A stretch of 64,000 nucleotides of DNA from Maratus speciosus (lineage: Eukaryota; Arthropoda; Arachnida; Araneae; Salticidae), in the NCBI GenBank assembly GCA_963932465.1, contig OZ010800.1, positions 94,848,807 to 94,912,806 of the forward strand. Direction: 5' to 3'. Shown in pieces: positions 1 to 12,570 of this stretch (positions within the stretch are counted from its first letter, which is position 1; every line of letters starts with the position of its first letter). Below the pieces are notes generated by a model. The model searched no databases. It was not told the origin of the DNA and saw only the letters and a program-made list of their open reading frames with translations. A program made the translations under genes and the position numbers.

Positions 1-1162
1 CGAAATATTCAATTCGTATGCTGTTTCGTATTTGTTTATTCGAAACTGGAGATATACATGTAAGCATAATTTGTGGATCCATGCAAGTTTTACTGCCATA
101 ACAAATGTTTATTTGCCATTTACAATATGGAATAATACAATATGATATATATATATATATATGGAATTACAATAATGAATAATATTTTTTTTTTACATAT
201 ATATCATATATACGTAACATATATAAATTTATAATATTGTATAACTTTATCAAAACAAATAAAATATATCGTGAAATTACATGCATTGCAAAATAAATAA
301 TGCTGCAACTCTTTTACTCAGTTGTTGATTTGCACTACAAACTTATCAATGTTTAAACATCCCTCAAAAAGAAGTAAAAAAAATAAGAAAATACATGATT
401 TGTATTATTAATGAATTACTAACTTACTTCATATAAGAAAACAGTTTTACAATGCTCTGTATTTTTAGTCTCCCTTTGAATAGTTTGTAAAGGTAATCAA
501 AAATAAATATTGTATCTGAAAGTATGCTATTTATTTTCATAATTTCAAGGATTCGACTTAGCGTTTTAGCAAACGCAAAACATTGGTCTTCCCACTTTTA
601 TGATTTTTATTCAATTCCATTAAGAATTTTGGGTTAATAAAATCCATTTTTATGATTTAAACAGTAAATTTTGCAGAAAAATAGTTCCACATATTTGCTT
701 TTTTTTCACATTGATGAATCTATATTACCTCATAAAACTATTTAAATCGCTCACAGTTTTCTCAATGAAAAAAAAATGGTGTTAAAATTACAGAAATTCA
801 GATATATTCCATATCTGAAGTTTAGAAATAAACTTTTTCATGTATTTTTGGTGGAAGATTTTCTTCACGATATGGGTTAAAAAGGAATATTTTTGATGGG
901 TGTAATATGATTTTTTGATATATGATTGAAGATTACGATAACAAATATATTATATTAAACTCTGGGACTTTTTAAATTCTGATAAATATCTTCTTATTAC
1001 AATGAATTTAAAACTTTCTGTAAAGAGCTAAATATTTCTGAGATGTGCGTGATATATTATTTTTCATATTTGAAAGTTTAAACAAAATGAAATATTATTG
1101 CAATTTTAATACAGAAGGACTTAATGGGACTATTGATTATATTTTAAATAAATATGCGGGTA
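1..1162. other. AT-rich intergenic DNA, nothing recognised
   Basis: This stretch has no reading frame with coding character and no terminal repeat that I can pair. It contains a short TA microsatellite near 143-163 and many A and T tracts. Confidence 0.6.
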
Positions 1163-1958
1163 GGGGAATTCCACATTAAATCAGGCAGTAAAATATCAAT
1201 ATGTAACCCACCATCACAGATTTTAATGAAACTGCGCGTGTTTGTTCTTACTATTAAGATATGATCACCATTCTTTTTTTTTTTTTTTTTTTGCTCCTTG
1301 GTGAAATAGTTTCTGAGAAAAAAACTGGCAAAATTTTGAAAAACTGCCGTCAGTTGGGATTCTTGACTGCTCGGTTTTCAAATGTAGCATGTCATATATA
1401 TCATCATATTTCAATATCTGCTCTACAAATCCGCTTCAAATAATTTATGCATAATATATAGGGTACGCAGTTTATGAAAAAAAAAAATACTGTTACGCTT
1501 ATAACTTTTTAAGTGTGTCTAAAAAAATGTTTAAACTTTGAAGTCGTGAATTTTTTATGAAAAATAATGCATTAACTAAAAAAGCGTTATCAACAAAAGG
1601 CGGTATTTTTATTAAATTTATTTTTTGTGGGAGATATACTTAAAGGTGTCCTGTACCTGATTCTGAAATAAAAATAGTGGGATTTTGGGTGTTTTTAGTA
1701 GTATTTCCTATTTAAAAATATTTTGAGGTGCATTTCAAATCAAATCAAGCAGAGTCATTCCATGTCAGTTCCCCTAAGTCATTTAATCACTGTCACAAAT
1801 TTCAATGAAACTGGGTTTTTTTATAGCTCATTTTAAGACGTAATCACCTTTAATTTTCTTGATCCTAAGTAAAATATTTTTTAAGATAAAAAAATATCAA
1901 AATCTTGAAAAATTGTTTTAATTTTTTTTTTAATTACAGTTCTATCTACAAAAACTGC

Positions 1959-2007
<49 letters not shown>

Positions 2008-2710
2008 ATTTCAATATAAAATCACTAAATAGGTTTCAAATAATGTAGATTATATATAATGTAGATTGTGTGTACAAATGTGTTAATGTACAAATAATGT
2101 AGACTGTAATATGTGACAAATAATGTAGGCAGATTATTATTTCTTGTTTTTTTGTCATATTTAAACACTAAAAGTGTCTTTTATCTTGTGAATTTTTAAA
2201 ATTAAGAATTTTGTCAAAAATAATGTGTTAATCAAAAATTTATTATTAACCAAAGGCAGGGTGTTATTGCTTTCTTTAATTGTAACGTAAAAACGTCTTT
2301 TAAATGGTTATAAAATAAAAATAGTGAAAATATGAGAAAAAATTATCAAAGTTTTGGGAAAATGCAATGAGTTGCCATTAATGATTGTTCAATTTTCAAA
2401 GGCCTCGTTTTATATATAAAATCATATTTCAATAACTAATAAAAAAATCTTCTTCAAATAATTTAAGCAAGGTAAATAAAGTATGTAGATTATGAAAAAA
2501 ATATTGCTGTAATATTAAAAAATATATAAATGTGTCTAAAAAATTGTATACTCTTTGAAATAAAAAATATTTTACAAAAAATAATGAAATTATTAAAAAA
2601 GCTTTATCAATCAGAGACGGAGTTTCTACGACTAATTTTTTAGTTTTAAGCTGTACATAATACTACATTATAACTGGATCTGAAATAAAAATAGTGGGAT
2701 TTTGGTTGGT
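1163..2710 (+). repeat. Divergent ~0.6-kb tandem units in the left arm
   Basis: The left arm is itself made of related units. The segment starting at 1163 is repeated in diverged form from about 1755: both have a GGAATTCC or GTCATTCC start, then a CACAAATTTCAATGAAACTG-like block, then a TAATCACC block about 80 bases further on. The unit-end motif AAAATAGTG occurs near 1672, 2313 and 2688, and the AGTGGGATTTTGG extension is kept in the first and third. Unit spacing is irregular (about 590-640, then about 375), so the third unit lacks its beginning. The structure looks like a short satellite-like array that was later inverted. Confidence 0.6.
1963..2004 (+). repeat. A42 homopolymer
   Basis: This is an uninterrupted run of 42 A residues. 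The inverted partner arm near 4343-4351 has only about seven T residues at the equivalent place, so the tract expanded in one arm after the arms separated. It is not a retroposon tail. Confidence 0.85.
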
Positions 2711-3164
2711 TTTAGTAGTATTTAAATCATATTTAAAATTATCAGTATTTTCAGATGTAAAATGTATCCAATGTATCATCCCTGGAAATTATTTTTATTT
2801 ATACATTTATTTTATTTTTCAAATTATCTTTTATGTTCGTTTCTTAAGGAAAAAAATAAACAATATTGTTTTTTAGTAAAAATTCTACGGCGAAGATCAA
2901 TTATCCCTTTCCAAAAAAGAGAAAAATCACTAGCTCCTCACCGCACAATAGAAATTTTCAAAAGGACACTCCTAAACTTTAAACTCATATTTGGCTGCTA
3001 ATATTGAAAATTTAGCATTGAGCTGCTAATATTGAAAAAAAAAATTCACTCTTTTGAAGAAAATTTTGACACATTCTGCTTTAAATATATGCAAAAATGC
3101 ATAATCCATTATATTTATATATTTCAAATAACTATATCTAAACAAACTATTGATCAAATAGCTA

Positions 3165-3220
3165 TTGATATATATACAACATATATATGTATGTATATAT
3201 ATGTCTGTATATATATATAC
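3165..3220. repeat. TA/TATG microsatellite
   Basis: Short alternating TA and TATG tracts lie in the spacer of the large inverted repeat. Confidence 0.7.
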
Positions 3221-5126
3221 CTGTTCTCAAACAAATTATTTAAAAATTATTCATTTATGTTTAATAAAGCATATATATTGTTTATACACTTATAGAAAAT
3301 ACATATGGTAAATTTTATGATATGTCAATAATATCTAAAAGTAAAGATCTTATGTAATAGTATGTAACGAAAAATTTAACATCTGGTGTAATGACAACAA
3401 TTTTTTATAATTGTTTTACTTAATTTGGATGAATGAAAAAAGCGTACATGTTTATATTTTATTGAAGTACAGGTGAAAATGTCACAAAGACATTCCTATC
3501 TCAACAACAGCTGAGTATGTCACATTCACACTACAGCTGATTTTTTCTTTTTGATCTTTCAAGTTTGATTTCAGATGGTAATGAATTAATTAGTTTTGTT
3601 AGAAGTGTGATTGCAGTCAGCATATTATGTTCACTATTTTTTTTTTAATTTATTTTGATTGACACGATGAACAACAACATTTAAAGCGAACATTTCATGA
3701 ATTTTCAATTAAAAGCTGATTTATAAATTCATTATGTTGTTTAGTTATTATTAACGCCTTAAGATAATAAGTTGGTATTAAGATTTTTAAATGTATTTTG
3801 TTTATTATTTGAACAGTTGAAAGTATTTTTCAGTAAGAGTGGGCTGTTGATTTTAAGTCGGCTGTTGAGCGGTGTAGTGTTGTTAAAGGAACTGGTACTA
3901 TTTAACTTAATTTTTACTGCTGTAAATAATATTTGTTATTTTATTATTGTATGTGTTTAGCATTTAAGCAAGAGCAGCAATACAAGATATCGTAGTCATT
4001 ATAGTACATCTTAGCATGAAAAGCTTCAACATTTATCATTAAACATTCACATTTTATGAAAATTTTGTTATAATCGCTCATATTTTCATTATTTTTATTT
4101 TATAATTATTGAAAAGATATTTTTACGTACAATTAAAAAAAGTAATGACATCCTGCCTTCGGTTAATAATAAATTTTTGATTAACACATTATTTTTCACA
4201 AAATTCTTGATTTTAAAAATTCACAATATTAAACACACTCTTAGTATTTAAACATGACAAACAACAATAAATAATAATCTGCCTACATTATTTGTCACAT
4301 ATACATTATTTGAAACTTATTTAGTGATTTTATATTGAAATTACTTTTTTTATGCAGTCTTTGTATATAGATCTGTCATTAAAAACATTTTTTAAAAAAT
4401 TTCAAAATTTAGATTTTTTTTTAATCTTAAAAAATATTTTACTAAGGATCAAGGAAATTAAAGGTGATTACGTCTTAAAAAGAGCTTTAAACATACCCAG
4501 TTTCATTGAAATTTGTGACAGTGAATTAAATGTCTTACACGAACTGACATGGAATGACTCTGCTTGATTTGATTTGAAATACGCCTCGAAATATTTTTAA
4601 ATAAGAAATACTACATAAAACACCCAAAATCCCACTATTTTTATTTCAGAATCAGGTAAAGGACACGTTTAAGTATATCCTCCACAAAAAATAAATTTAA
4701 TAAAAATACCGCCTTTTGTTCATAATGCTTTTTAGTTAATGCATTATTTTTCATAAAAAATTCATGACTTCAAAGTATAAACATTTTTTTTAAACACACT
4801 TTAAAATGTTATAAGCGTAACAGTATTTTTTTCATAAACTGCGTACCCTATATATTATGCATAAATTATATGAAGATGATTTGAAGAGTAGATATTGAAA
4901 TATGATCATATATATGTCATGCTACATTTGAAAACCGAGCAGTCAAGAATGCCAACTGACGGCAGTTTTTCAAAATTTTGACAATTTTTTTTTCTCAGAA
5001 ACTATTTGACCAAGGAGTAAAAAAATAATGGTGATCATATCTTAATAATAGGAACAAACACTCGCAGTTTCATCAAAATCTGTGATGGTGGGTTACATGC
5101 CTGCCTGAACTGACAAGGAATGACCC

Positions 5127-5670
5127 GGTAATTACTTCAACGATTAATATTAATACTAACAATATTATTGAAAATACCACGTTCAGTTCTAAAAAATATA
5201 TTATAAAATTGTTTTACGACGAGTTATTCACTCGTTGGATAATCAACAAGGCATATGATTGGCTGTATAACGTTTTTTGATGAAGTGATGAATTTCTGAT
5301 GATCAGTTATCCAAAAAAAAGCAATAAATTCTGATCGGAACGTTTTTATTTCAATATTCGCTATGCCTTTTTATTGCTGCACTGTGAAAAAAAAACAAAG
5401 GTTTCTAATACTGCGACAATGTAATATAACCAAGAAAGAAAATATACAATAAACACTTTCTAGTATCCCATGGTTCGAAAAAGCGTTCATTATTATCAGA
5501 AGACACAGTAACTATTATATTTCCGAGATTTAAAGAATTATTAATTGAAGCAACGTTTCATTTCTGCCGGTTCAAATGTTTTGTATATGGACCCGTTTTT
5601 CAGTAGTTTTTATAGTGTTTAAAGCAATTTTCCATAAACGGAATATAGATAAAATAAATCCAAAAGGATA
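5127..5670. other. AT-rich intergenic DNA, nothing recognised
   Basis: I see no coding frame, terminal repeat or RNA gene between the end of the 4-kb inverted repeat and the small hairpin element. Confidence 0.5.
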
Positions 5671-5870
5671 AGGTCCACAATCTTACATAAAAGGCGACTG
5701 ATGTAATGAAAAAGATGTCACAAGTTTAAAATATACATTTTATTTAAAACTTTAAAAAAAGACTTATTTAAAATTTATTGAAAAAGAAGTTTTAAATAAA
5801 ATGTATATTTTAAAATTGTAACATCTCTTTTATTACATTAGTCGTCTTTTAAGTAAGATTGTGAACTTTT
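5671..5870. mobile_element. Hairpin MITE, ~200 bp
   Basis: Two arms of about 80 bases are reverse complements. The left arm starts GGTCCACAATCTTACATAAA, and the right arm ends in the complement of GTTCACAATCTTACTTAAAA. They continue through a GACTGATGTAATGAAAAAGA-like block to TATACATTTTATTTAAAACT on each side. The spacer is about 35 bases. No coding sequence is present. This is the structure of a miniature inverted-repeat transposable element; the superfamily is unknown because no target duplication is clear. Confidence 0.75.
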
Positions 5871-7640
5871 TAATGTTTACATTATTTATTTTATGTTGAA
5901 TCAAGGTGAAAAATTGCGTTTCGCCTTATGATATTATTCGGAATATAGGTTTTATTACTGTTTATTCTCAATTAAAAAAATTTCAGCTGCATAATTGTAT
6001 TTATTCTATACGACAGCAACAAAATAATATTAATTTCATTAATAAATAATTAACTTTATTATTAAATAATTATATCCATGATTGCAAAAGGAATAATTTT
6101 TTGTGTAATTCTTATTTTAAATTAATCTTGGTTTCTGAAGTTTCTAAAAATGAAGAAAGTTTTACGGAATCATTAGTAACTCAGAAGAGATTATTGCATA
6201 TTTTAGCTCGTGGTCATACTATATTTTCCTAGATCAAGAAACATTTGTCTTTTTTAAGTGCGTTCTTAATTATATAAATGAATAGCACGAATAGTCGTCG
6301 TCTGATCCGCCCGTCTCTCTGTCTATCCGCCTGTGCACATATAACAGGGCAAAAAATCCAACCAAATGGTTTGACATTTAATATATATACTCGTATGTAG
6401 AGTCATGTCAAATTTTATGAAAATTGAATCAAAAGTTAAAAAGTTATTAATAAACGTTTTCTTCATCCTATTAAATCCTGTCATATGTAATTAATTCTAT
6501 GATATCCCATGATAGTTAATGATTCTAGTTTGCCATTGTCCTTACGTCCTATTTAAGATAGAGCCATGTTATTTACGCATTACTGAATTTAATATATATA
6601 ACTGTAAGAAATTTTATATTCATGCATTTTTGTGCAACGGCTATTACAACAAGATCTGAATAAATATAAAATTAGTTATAATACAAATGCACCTCATTTG
6701 CTATGTTTGACGTACGATTTCCAACTTGTTTCTTCTACAGTGCATTAAGGAGAGCTTTTGTACACTGCTTATACCTTTACACTAGTGTCCTAGTGTAATC
6801 CTATCACTTATTTCAGTAATTGGTCACACACATTGGTCATTTGTCTTTTCATAAGCAAGAAAAAATCCCTCTTTTTAATGAAAGACAAATCTATTCTGGA
6901 AAAATTAAAAATATGGTAATTTATTTACATCACATGTTATTTATATTTTAATGTAGAATGCAATAGATTTGGATAAAAAAATGCACTTATAATAGATAAC
7001 AAAGTGTAGAAAAGCAATGGCGTTAAAACTTTTGTAAAAAAACATATTTTGCTTGTTAATTCAATTTGCTGAAATGAATACGGCAGTACAGGATCTTAAT
7101 TAACTACGCATTTTCTCAATATACAGCAACATGTATACACTGATAGTTATATCGCTAAGTATATAACACATGCGTTACATTACACTTGTGCCAATAGATG
7201 CAATCGGAAACAATAAATGAAACTAAAATCATCTAAAATATTAACTGTGTTAAAGAAACAAAAAAATAAATAAAATATCTGTAATGCTTATCTTTTTAAT
7301 CGTTTCTTGATTTTAGTTTACATGAGTTTTTCAAGCAAACAAAACATTTGATTACAATTCTAAAATAAATTCAGAAAAATTAAACCTAAAACACCTTCAT
7401 GAAAACCTTTGATGCAATAAAAACTTTTGTCGAATATGACACCATGATCATTTCCGTTTTGTTGATACTCTGCATTTTATTTAACGACTCCTTGTCGTGC
7501 TTATCATGCTCATCACGAACATTGCTGAGGATTCCCTAGAAGAAATCAAAATGAGGTTCAAAGCAGGATATGTTTAAAGAGCAGAGAAAGTTTTAAAATT
7601 ATGAAAAACACATTTAATATTATTGCTTTTTGTAACCTCT
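5871..7640. other. AT-rich intergenic DNA, nothing recognised
   Basis: There is no supported gene. The stretch near 6295-6350 (GTCGTCGTCTGATCCGCCCG and following CTGTCTATC tracts) is locally less AT-rich and resembles the GTCTGTCTG-type stretches often found in arthropod repeats, but I cannot pair it with any terminus. Confidence 0.5.
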
Positions 7641-7644
7641 TCGC

Positions 7645-8022
7645 TACTGAGGTCCACATATGTGGAACTTGTATCTTAACCTATTATAATAAAACCAATC
7701 GAAATATCCAAATTTTGATTAGGCATTCACATTTATGATAGTTAAAGCTGCAAAATCAATCCAACAGATTTGAGCACTAGCTTATTTTTATGTCTAAACC
7801 GTTTGTTGCAAGTGAGGTTTTGAAAAATGTCGTCAATTCAGCGATTGAGCAAAAGTAACATTTATCTATATTAAAATATTAATTAAGATATCATATTTTT
7901 TTTTAATTGCTAAAAACATTATAAATGTTCACTTGATAACTTCCTTTTAATTATTTTGCGAAGTTTTTTTTTTTATTTTAGAAGTATAATTTTATTGAGG
8001 TCCACATACGTGGACCTCAGTA
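7645..8022. mobile_element. MITE with TACTGAGGTCCAC ends
   Basis: The left end reads TACTGAGGTCCACATATGTGG, in part; the right end, reverse complemented, reads TACTGAGGTCCACGTATGTGG, in part. The right end is itself a near-perfect palindrome (7996-8019, one mismatch between its halves). The interior is AT-rich and non-coding. The ~380-bp size and terminal inverted repeats fit a non-autonomous DNA transposon of unidentified superfamily. Confidence 0.65.
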
Positions 8023-8249
8023 CCCAACTACTATAAATAGGCTTTCACTCAGAGAATACTGTTTAGAAATAATAATAAAGTCCCACTATATTTAATTAAC
8101 TTAAAATATTTGTTTTCTTTTTGAAACAGAATATGCTGTTTCAGCTAGATTAAGTGGATTTTGTTTATTTGTTTGATTAAAATTTTATTTATTGCTGATT
8201 AAATTGTGCAATTTTATTGAAAATACATAGATACATTGCAGACCATATA

Positions 8250-9444
8250 CACTCTCAGAAATGAATACTCAGATTTCACGAAATTTCCTTTTTTTTCTGA
8301 CGAAACTGTTTCCTGGGAAATGCTCCGAGCGAACATTTCGTCAAATTGATGAAATTACTTTCTTCAATTGCTTAACGATATAAATTTCGTCAATAGTTTC
8401 GTAAAAAGAGAGCTAGTGGTGCCATGTATAAAACAGTTTGGAAGCTCCAGTATTTATTGACAGGGGAAAGAAAATAATCACTTCTTACTTTCCTCGGCGT
8501 GATTCGAACCAGCGAAGTTTGGTGTGGGAGACCATTGCTCTTCCAACCTCGCTACTGGAGACTTGTAAAGATGTGCTTATAGATTGGTGTAATGAATTCT
8601 ACTGCGTGTTTATATTTTTATAAGGTAGATTGCAATTTTATCGGCGCTGCTATAATTTCTGAAAGTTTTATAATTTATTATTATGGTTTTCTCATGTCAA
8701 TGAATAATTATAAAATGGCTTGATTAAATAATTTACTAGTGGAATTTTCTTTGATCAATGAATGATTAGAATATGGTCTGGTTAATTTGTTGCTCACAAA
8801 TAACAAATTGTGAAGTGCATATTGCGTGAGATTTTATCACTTTAAGTAGGTGGATAAGATTTTAACACTTTACTGTTTATAAAGAGGAGAGGGATCAATT
8901 ATGTTTATTTTTAATTTGATTGAAAACAGAATATACTTCTTAAAAAAAAAAAAAAAGATATTATGGATGTTTGAAATTTTATTGACCAAATTTTCTTTTG
9001 GTTTTGAAGAACACAGATTTTTTTTCTTTTAGAATTAAAACATAACGAACAACAACATATAAATAAATAAATAAATACAATAATAAGCATTCCTAAAAAT
9101 TCTAACAGCTAAAAAAATAACTAATGAAGAAGCAATAACTACCTATATTTCAGTATTTTCTGAAAAGCACTAAAAAGTTCTGTTTTAGAATAAATTATTA
9201 CAGAACGAACATAAAAAAGCTAATATCTGCTTGCTAAAATCGCAGGATTTGAGGAGGTACAGCAACTGTTTTCTTAAAATGCATTGAGTCTGACCGTGAT
9301 TGAGGCAAAACTTTCATCAGATATTTGAGAATTTACGTTTCGTTAACAGTCACGTGATGTTGATAGGAAATGATCGTCAAAAACGTCGAAATACAGCTCG
9401 AGGATTTCTGAATCATCGAAAGTGAGAGTTTTATTTCTGAGAGC
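8250..9444. mobile_element. Non-autonomous element, CRCTCTCAGAAAT ends
   Basis: The left end begins CACTCTCAGAAATGAATACTC, in part; the right end, reverse complemented, begins CGCTCTCAGAAATAAAACTC. The possible target duplication is only TATA (8246-8249 and 9446-9449), so the superfamily is uncertain. Both subterminal regions contain GACGAAA/TTTCGTC words (for example 8280-8400). The interior lacks a transposase and holds a tRNA-like sequence near 8500-8565, so the element is probably composite. Confidence 0.6.
8498..8568 (-). other. tRNA-Gly(CCC)-like sequence, SINE head or relic
   Basis: On the minus strand there is an A-box-like TAGCGAGGTTGG, an anticodon-like loop CTCCCAC with four of five stem pairs (anticodon CCC), and a B-box-like GGTTCGAATCA. 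The T stem and acceptor stem do not pair properly, so it is not a working tRNA. It is best read as the promoter-bearing head of a tRNA-derived retroposon or as a tRNA pseudogene. No A-rich tail is obvious. Confidence 0.6.
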
Positions 9445-9449
9445 GTATA

Positions 9450-10392
9450 ATGTATTTTTTTACTCAAAATAAATAAAGATGGTTATTTTTATACATATAG
9501 TTACATTTGAAAATTATTATCTCACGTAAATAATACATAATAATAATAAAATATTAAAAGATTTCCTTGGGTCAACTTTTAAATTTATTGTTTATCCCAA
9601 TTCTATTAATACTAATACATATGTACTTTTTCTTCTTATATATTAATTTTAAACTAGGTGATGGAAATCAAATAGCTGATTATTTTTAAGTGTACAAACA
9701 TATTGCCTAATAGTGTTAAAATTAATAATTTTCTTTAAAATAAAATTTAACCATAGTTGTGAATATTGAACTTTTCGAGAAACTAGCTGCACAAACAAAT
9801 TTACATTCAGAGCAAAATAGAGAGCACAGGTCAGTGAATACTACTACAGTTTATGATATGATGAAACTTACGCAGGCCGGCATATTCTCATGGGTACATT
9901 GAAGCTCCCCCAAGACAAATTATATCGATCGCAAGATATGTCAATCGAGCAATTGGTTGATACAATGACAAAAAATATATTCTTTAAACTAAGGAATTAT
10001 CTGTATTTTGTTGATAATTCTGCCACTCTTTTTAGATTTTACTAGAGATAAATGTTTAAGCTTACCTCGACCTAAACATATTTCTTTGGACTAAAAATGA
10101 TTTCCTTTTCTGGGCAGTGTGATTTCCCACAATATGGATCTTCAAAACCAAATCCTATAGCTTTTTAATATTTTTCTTGTCTGTTAGAGATGGATTAGTA
10201 TTAGATTTCTGTATATACATATGTCAGCACTGGCAGTATTTTCTCAGAGAATATGCGAGATTTTCGTTTAGGTGGGTGTATTGTTAAATTATTGTGTTAA
10301 AGTGTACCCCACTATTTTAACCATATAATTTATACAGACAGATTTTTTACTAGCTTGAAATGTGCAAAATATTTTTTGATTTTTTTTTCCAG
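9450..10392. other. AT-rich DNA upstream of the piggyBac relic
   Basis: I see no clear coding segment. The 3' part may belong to the piggyBac-like element, since its exon-like homology begins right after a T-rich stretch ending in CCAG at about 10392. That resembles a splice acceptor or just a T-rich insertion. Confidence 0.4.
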
Positions 10393-11060
10393 CAACTATT
10401 ACGTCAAATAGAATCGTTTCTGCTACACAAAAATTGAGAATTGGTAAAGAACAGAAAAATGGAAAGTGGGATGAAGTTCTTAGAGATGATGATATTTCCT
10501 ATTTAAAGTGGAAATGTAACAAATAAGTTACTTTTCTTTCAACATGATTTGAAGGTGAAGCAATTTATGCATGTTTGAGATAGTCGAAAGAGGATAAGGA
10601 AAAAGTAAAAGTAGCCAGCCAGCTGCAGCAAGAATGTGCAACATATCTACAAGAGTACAGATCTTTTATTGGTAACTAGCATATTGTGACTGTGCAGCAA
10701 AAACAAATAAATGGCCAACGTGTATATTTAATCACTTTGTATATCTAGTGATTTCTAATTGCTGGAAACATTCCGTAAGAGATAATAAAGCGATGAAAAG
10801 GAAAATACATATCACTATTAGATTATAGGATGTTATATCATTATAGATACACTTCTGATCAAGTATGAATGAAGAAATTATATAACTCCCCGTACACGTA
10901 GTCCACCAATAAATTAAAGTTCTGAAAGAAGAAATGACAAAGAAGCAAAGAAAACTTAACGCACCCTCAAAAGAAATCCGTCTTGACAATGTAGGACATT
11001 TACCAAGACTTATAGACATATAAAATGCGTCTGTTATTTGGAAGAATGTGATGTGTGAAT
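10393..11060 (+). pseudogene. piggyBac-like transposase, C-terminal half, broken
   Basis: Pieces in different frames follow the order of the piggyBac (DDE_Tnp_1_7) transposase. The first is an NRIVSATQKL block near 10410, followed by DDDISYLKWKCNK and VTFLST near 10490-10545; these match the family's kWkDnk..llST segment around a catalytic region. Next comes TNKWPTCIFNHFVYL...SNCW near 10700-10765, matching the KKWWWP...NAW segment. The last is KEIRLDNVGHLPRLI near 10970-11015, which matches the very characteristic RLDxVGHxP motif before the C-terminal cysteine-rich finger. In-frame stops (for example after KCNK) and at least two frame changes show that it is dead. The N-terminal half was not found. 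An autonomous relative could have moved the TTAA-flanked MITEs at 23871 and 40992. The identification rests on motif recall rather than an alignment. Confidence 0.7.
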
Positions 11061-12149
11061 GTTGGAGAATGTTTAAACTGATTTTTAAAAGAAAGTCTTC
11101 TTTTCAGATATTTTGCCAATATGTCTTTTGAACACTATAATGGAATTACATGTCTCTTTTTTTAAAAAGAAATATTCGAATCGCTGCACACTATGCCTAA
11201 AAAACAACTTTTTTTTTTAATTATTAAAAAACAAAAAATATACTATGAATTTTTATAGATTTTCATTCATTTATTAAAAATTTTAGTTTGTTTTTATATT
11301 TATTTAAATGCATTCTTTAGAGACAACGTTAAAAAAAAACAACAACAAAAAAAAAAACAGAATAAATAAGAAACGAGGATTCAAAAATTTGGAACGTGGG
11401 TATCACAATCGTAGCAAAAATACATAAGTAAATGCGAAAAGAAGTAATACTCCAAATGATTTACAGGTTTGCTAATCCATGATCAAAATTCAATTAATGT
11501 TTTTCAAAATTTCGTGACCCCTTAACGACTTATTACAGCCAAATTTTTTAGATAAATCTGCAATGTCCTTAATGATGCATCTGTGATTTAATAAATTTAT
11601 AATTTGTAGTTAATGATATATTTTATACTTGTCAAATATCATCTTACGCTTTTTTTTCTCTATACTGAAGCACGCCTTTGAACTTCGAATATTGGAAGAG
11701 CTGTCTGATCTGAAATTCAACAAAAGCTTTTATATCCCCCGATATGATATTTCTTTCAGGAAAGAATTAAAGTGTCGTCTCTAAAAAGTAACGTTACGTT
11801 ACATAAGCCAGCAGTAAAAGAAAGCAGATGTATCATTGTACGGTTAAATTCCGTTAATCTCTACTGCATTTTTTTTTTTTACTGTTAAGCATCGCACATT
11901 ACCAAATTTTACAACTTTGTGTCTGGAAAAATTACTTTTAAAAGCAATTTGTTTTCAAACTGCATCTTACTTTTTATTTTTGTTTCACTCAGTCAAATAT
12001 TCCATGCATGTACTATCGATCAAAAGTAAAGTACCCATCTACTTTATCTGAAAATAAACACTGAGAAATTTTAAACTTACCATTCGATTGAAACAGTGCC
12101 TTATTTAAATGTATGTTTAAAAATATGCTTCTAGGATTCTCGCCATGCT
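11061..12149. other. AT-rich DNA with a possible dispersed repeat
   Basis: No gene was recognised. The stretch near 11380-11640 (TTCAAAAATTTGGAACGTGG, then a TTTACAGGTTTGCTAATC block) resembles 20080-20360 in order and spacing (CTCAAAAATATGGAAGCTGG, then ATTACAGGCTCCCTAATC), so both may be diverged copies of one repeat. Confidence 0.4.
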
Positions 12150-12570
12150 GAAATTGTACAATAATTTGAAAATTTCAATACGAACACCTATTTGGATTCT
12201 TGGGTGAATTGTACCTATCTTATATCAAAGGAGATGTATTTCAATAAAATAGTTTCGCAAATAGGGGAGATGTGTCTTCATATTAAAATTGCACATTACT
12301 TAGAAAATTTTAATAAGAATACCTATTTTTTACATCCTATTTGTATTCTTCGATGAATTGTATCTATCTTATATCAAATGAGATATATTTCAATAAAGTA
12401 GTTTAGAAAATAGGGGAAATGTGTCTCTCCATACAGAAATTGTACATTACTTCGAAAATTTCAATACGAACATCTATTTTTAACATCCTACTTGGATTCT
12501 TGGGTGAATTGTACCTATCTTATACCAAATGAGATGTATTTCAGTAAAGTAGTTTAGCAGATATTCAGAT
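12150..12570 (+). repeat. ~148-bp tandem repeat, three copies
   Basis: Three consecutive units each contain AATTTCAATACGAACACCTA (or a variant), then TTGGATTCTTGGGTGAATTG, CTATCTTATATCAAATGAGA and AATAAAGTAGTTTAGAAAAT. Equivalent points lie near 12171, 12307 and 12455. The first unit is shorter. There is no coding potential, and divergence between units is moderate. Confidence 0.85.

Larger units (their letters stand above)
1163..5126. repeat. 4-kb fold-back inverted repeat
   Basis: The left arm (about 1163-2350) reads as the reverse complement of the right arm (about 4065-5126). Matching landmarks, left to right then right to left, are TGTAACCCACCATCACAG near 1203 and its complement near 5090, the GTACGCAGTTTATGAAAAA block near 1465 and 4840, AAAATAGTGGGATTTTGGG near 1670 and 4630, GTCATTCCATGTCAG near 1755 and 4550, and GACAAATAATGTAGGC near 2115 and 4290. 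The spacer (2350-4065) is AT-rich. The arms differ by small indels and by a 42-base A tract present only in the left arm. It may be an old fold-back transposon or two inverted copies of one dispersed repeat. I see no transposase inside it. Confidence 0.8.

Noticed and set aside
10732..11019. 95-codon minus-strand frame with hydrophobic stretches
   Set aside because: It is antisense to the piggyBac C-terminal motifs, which explain the open frame better.
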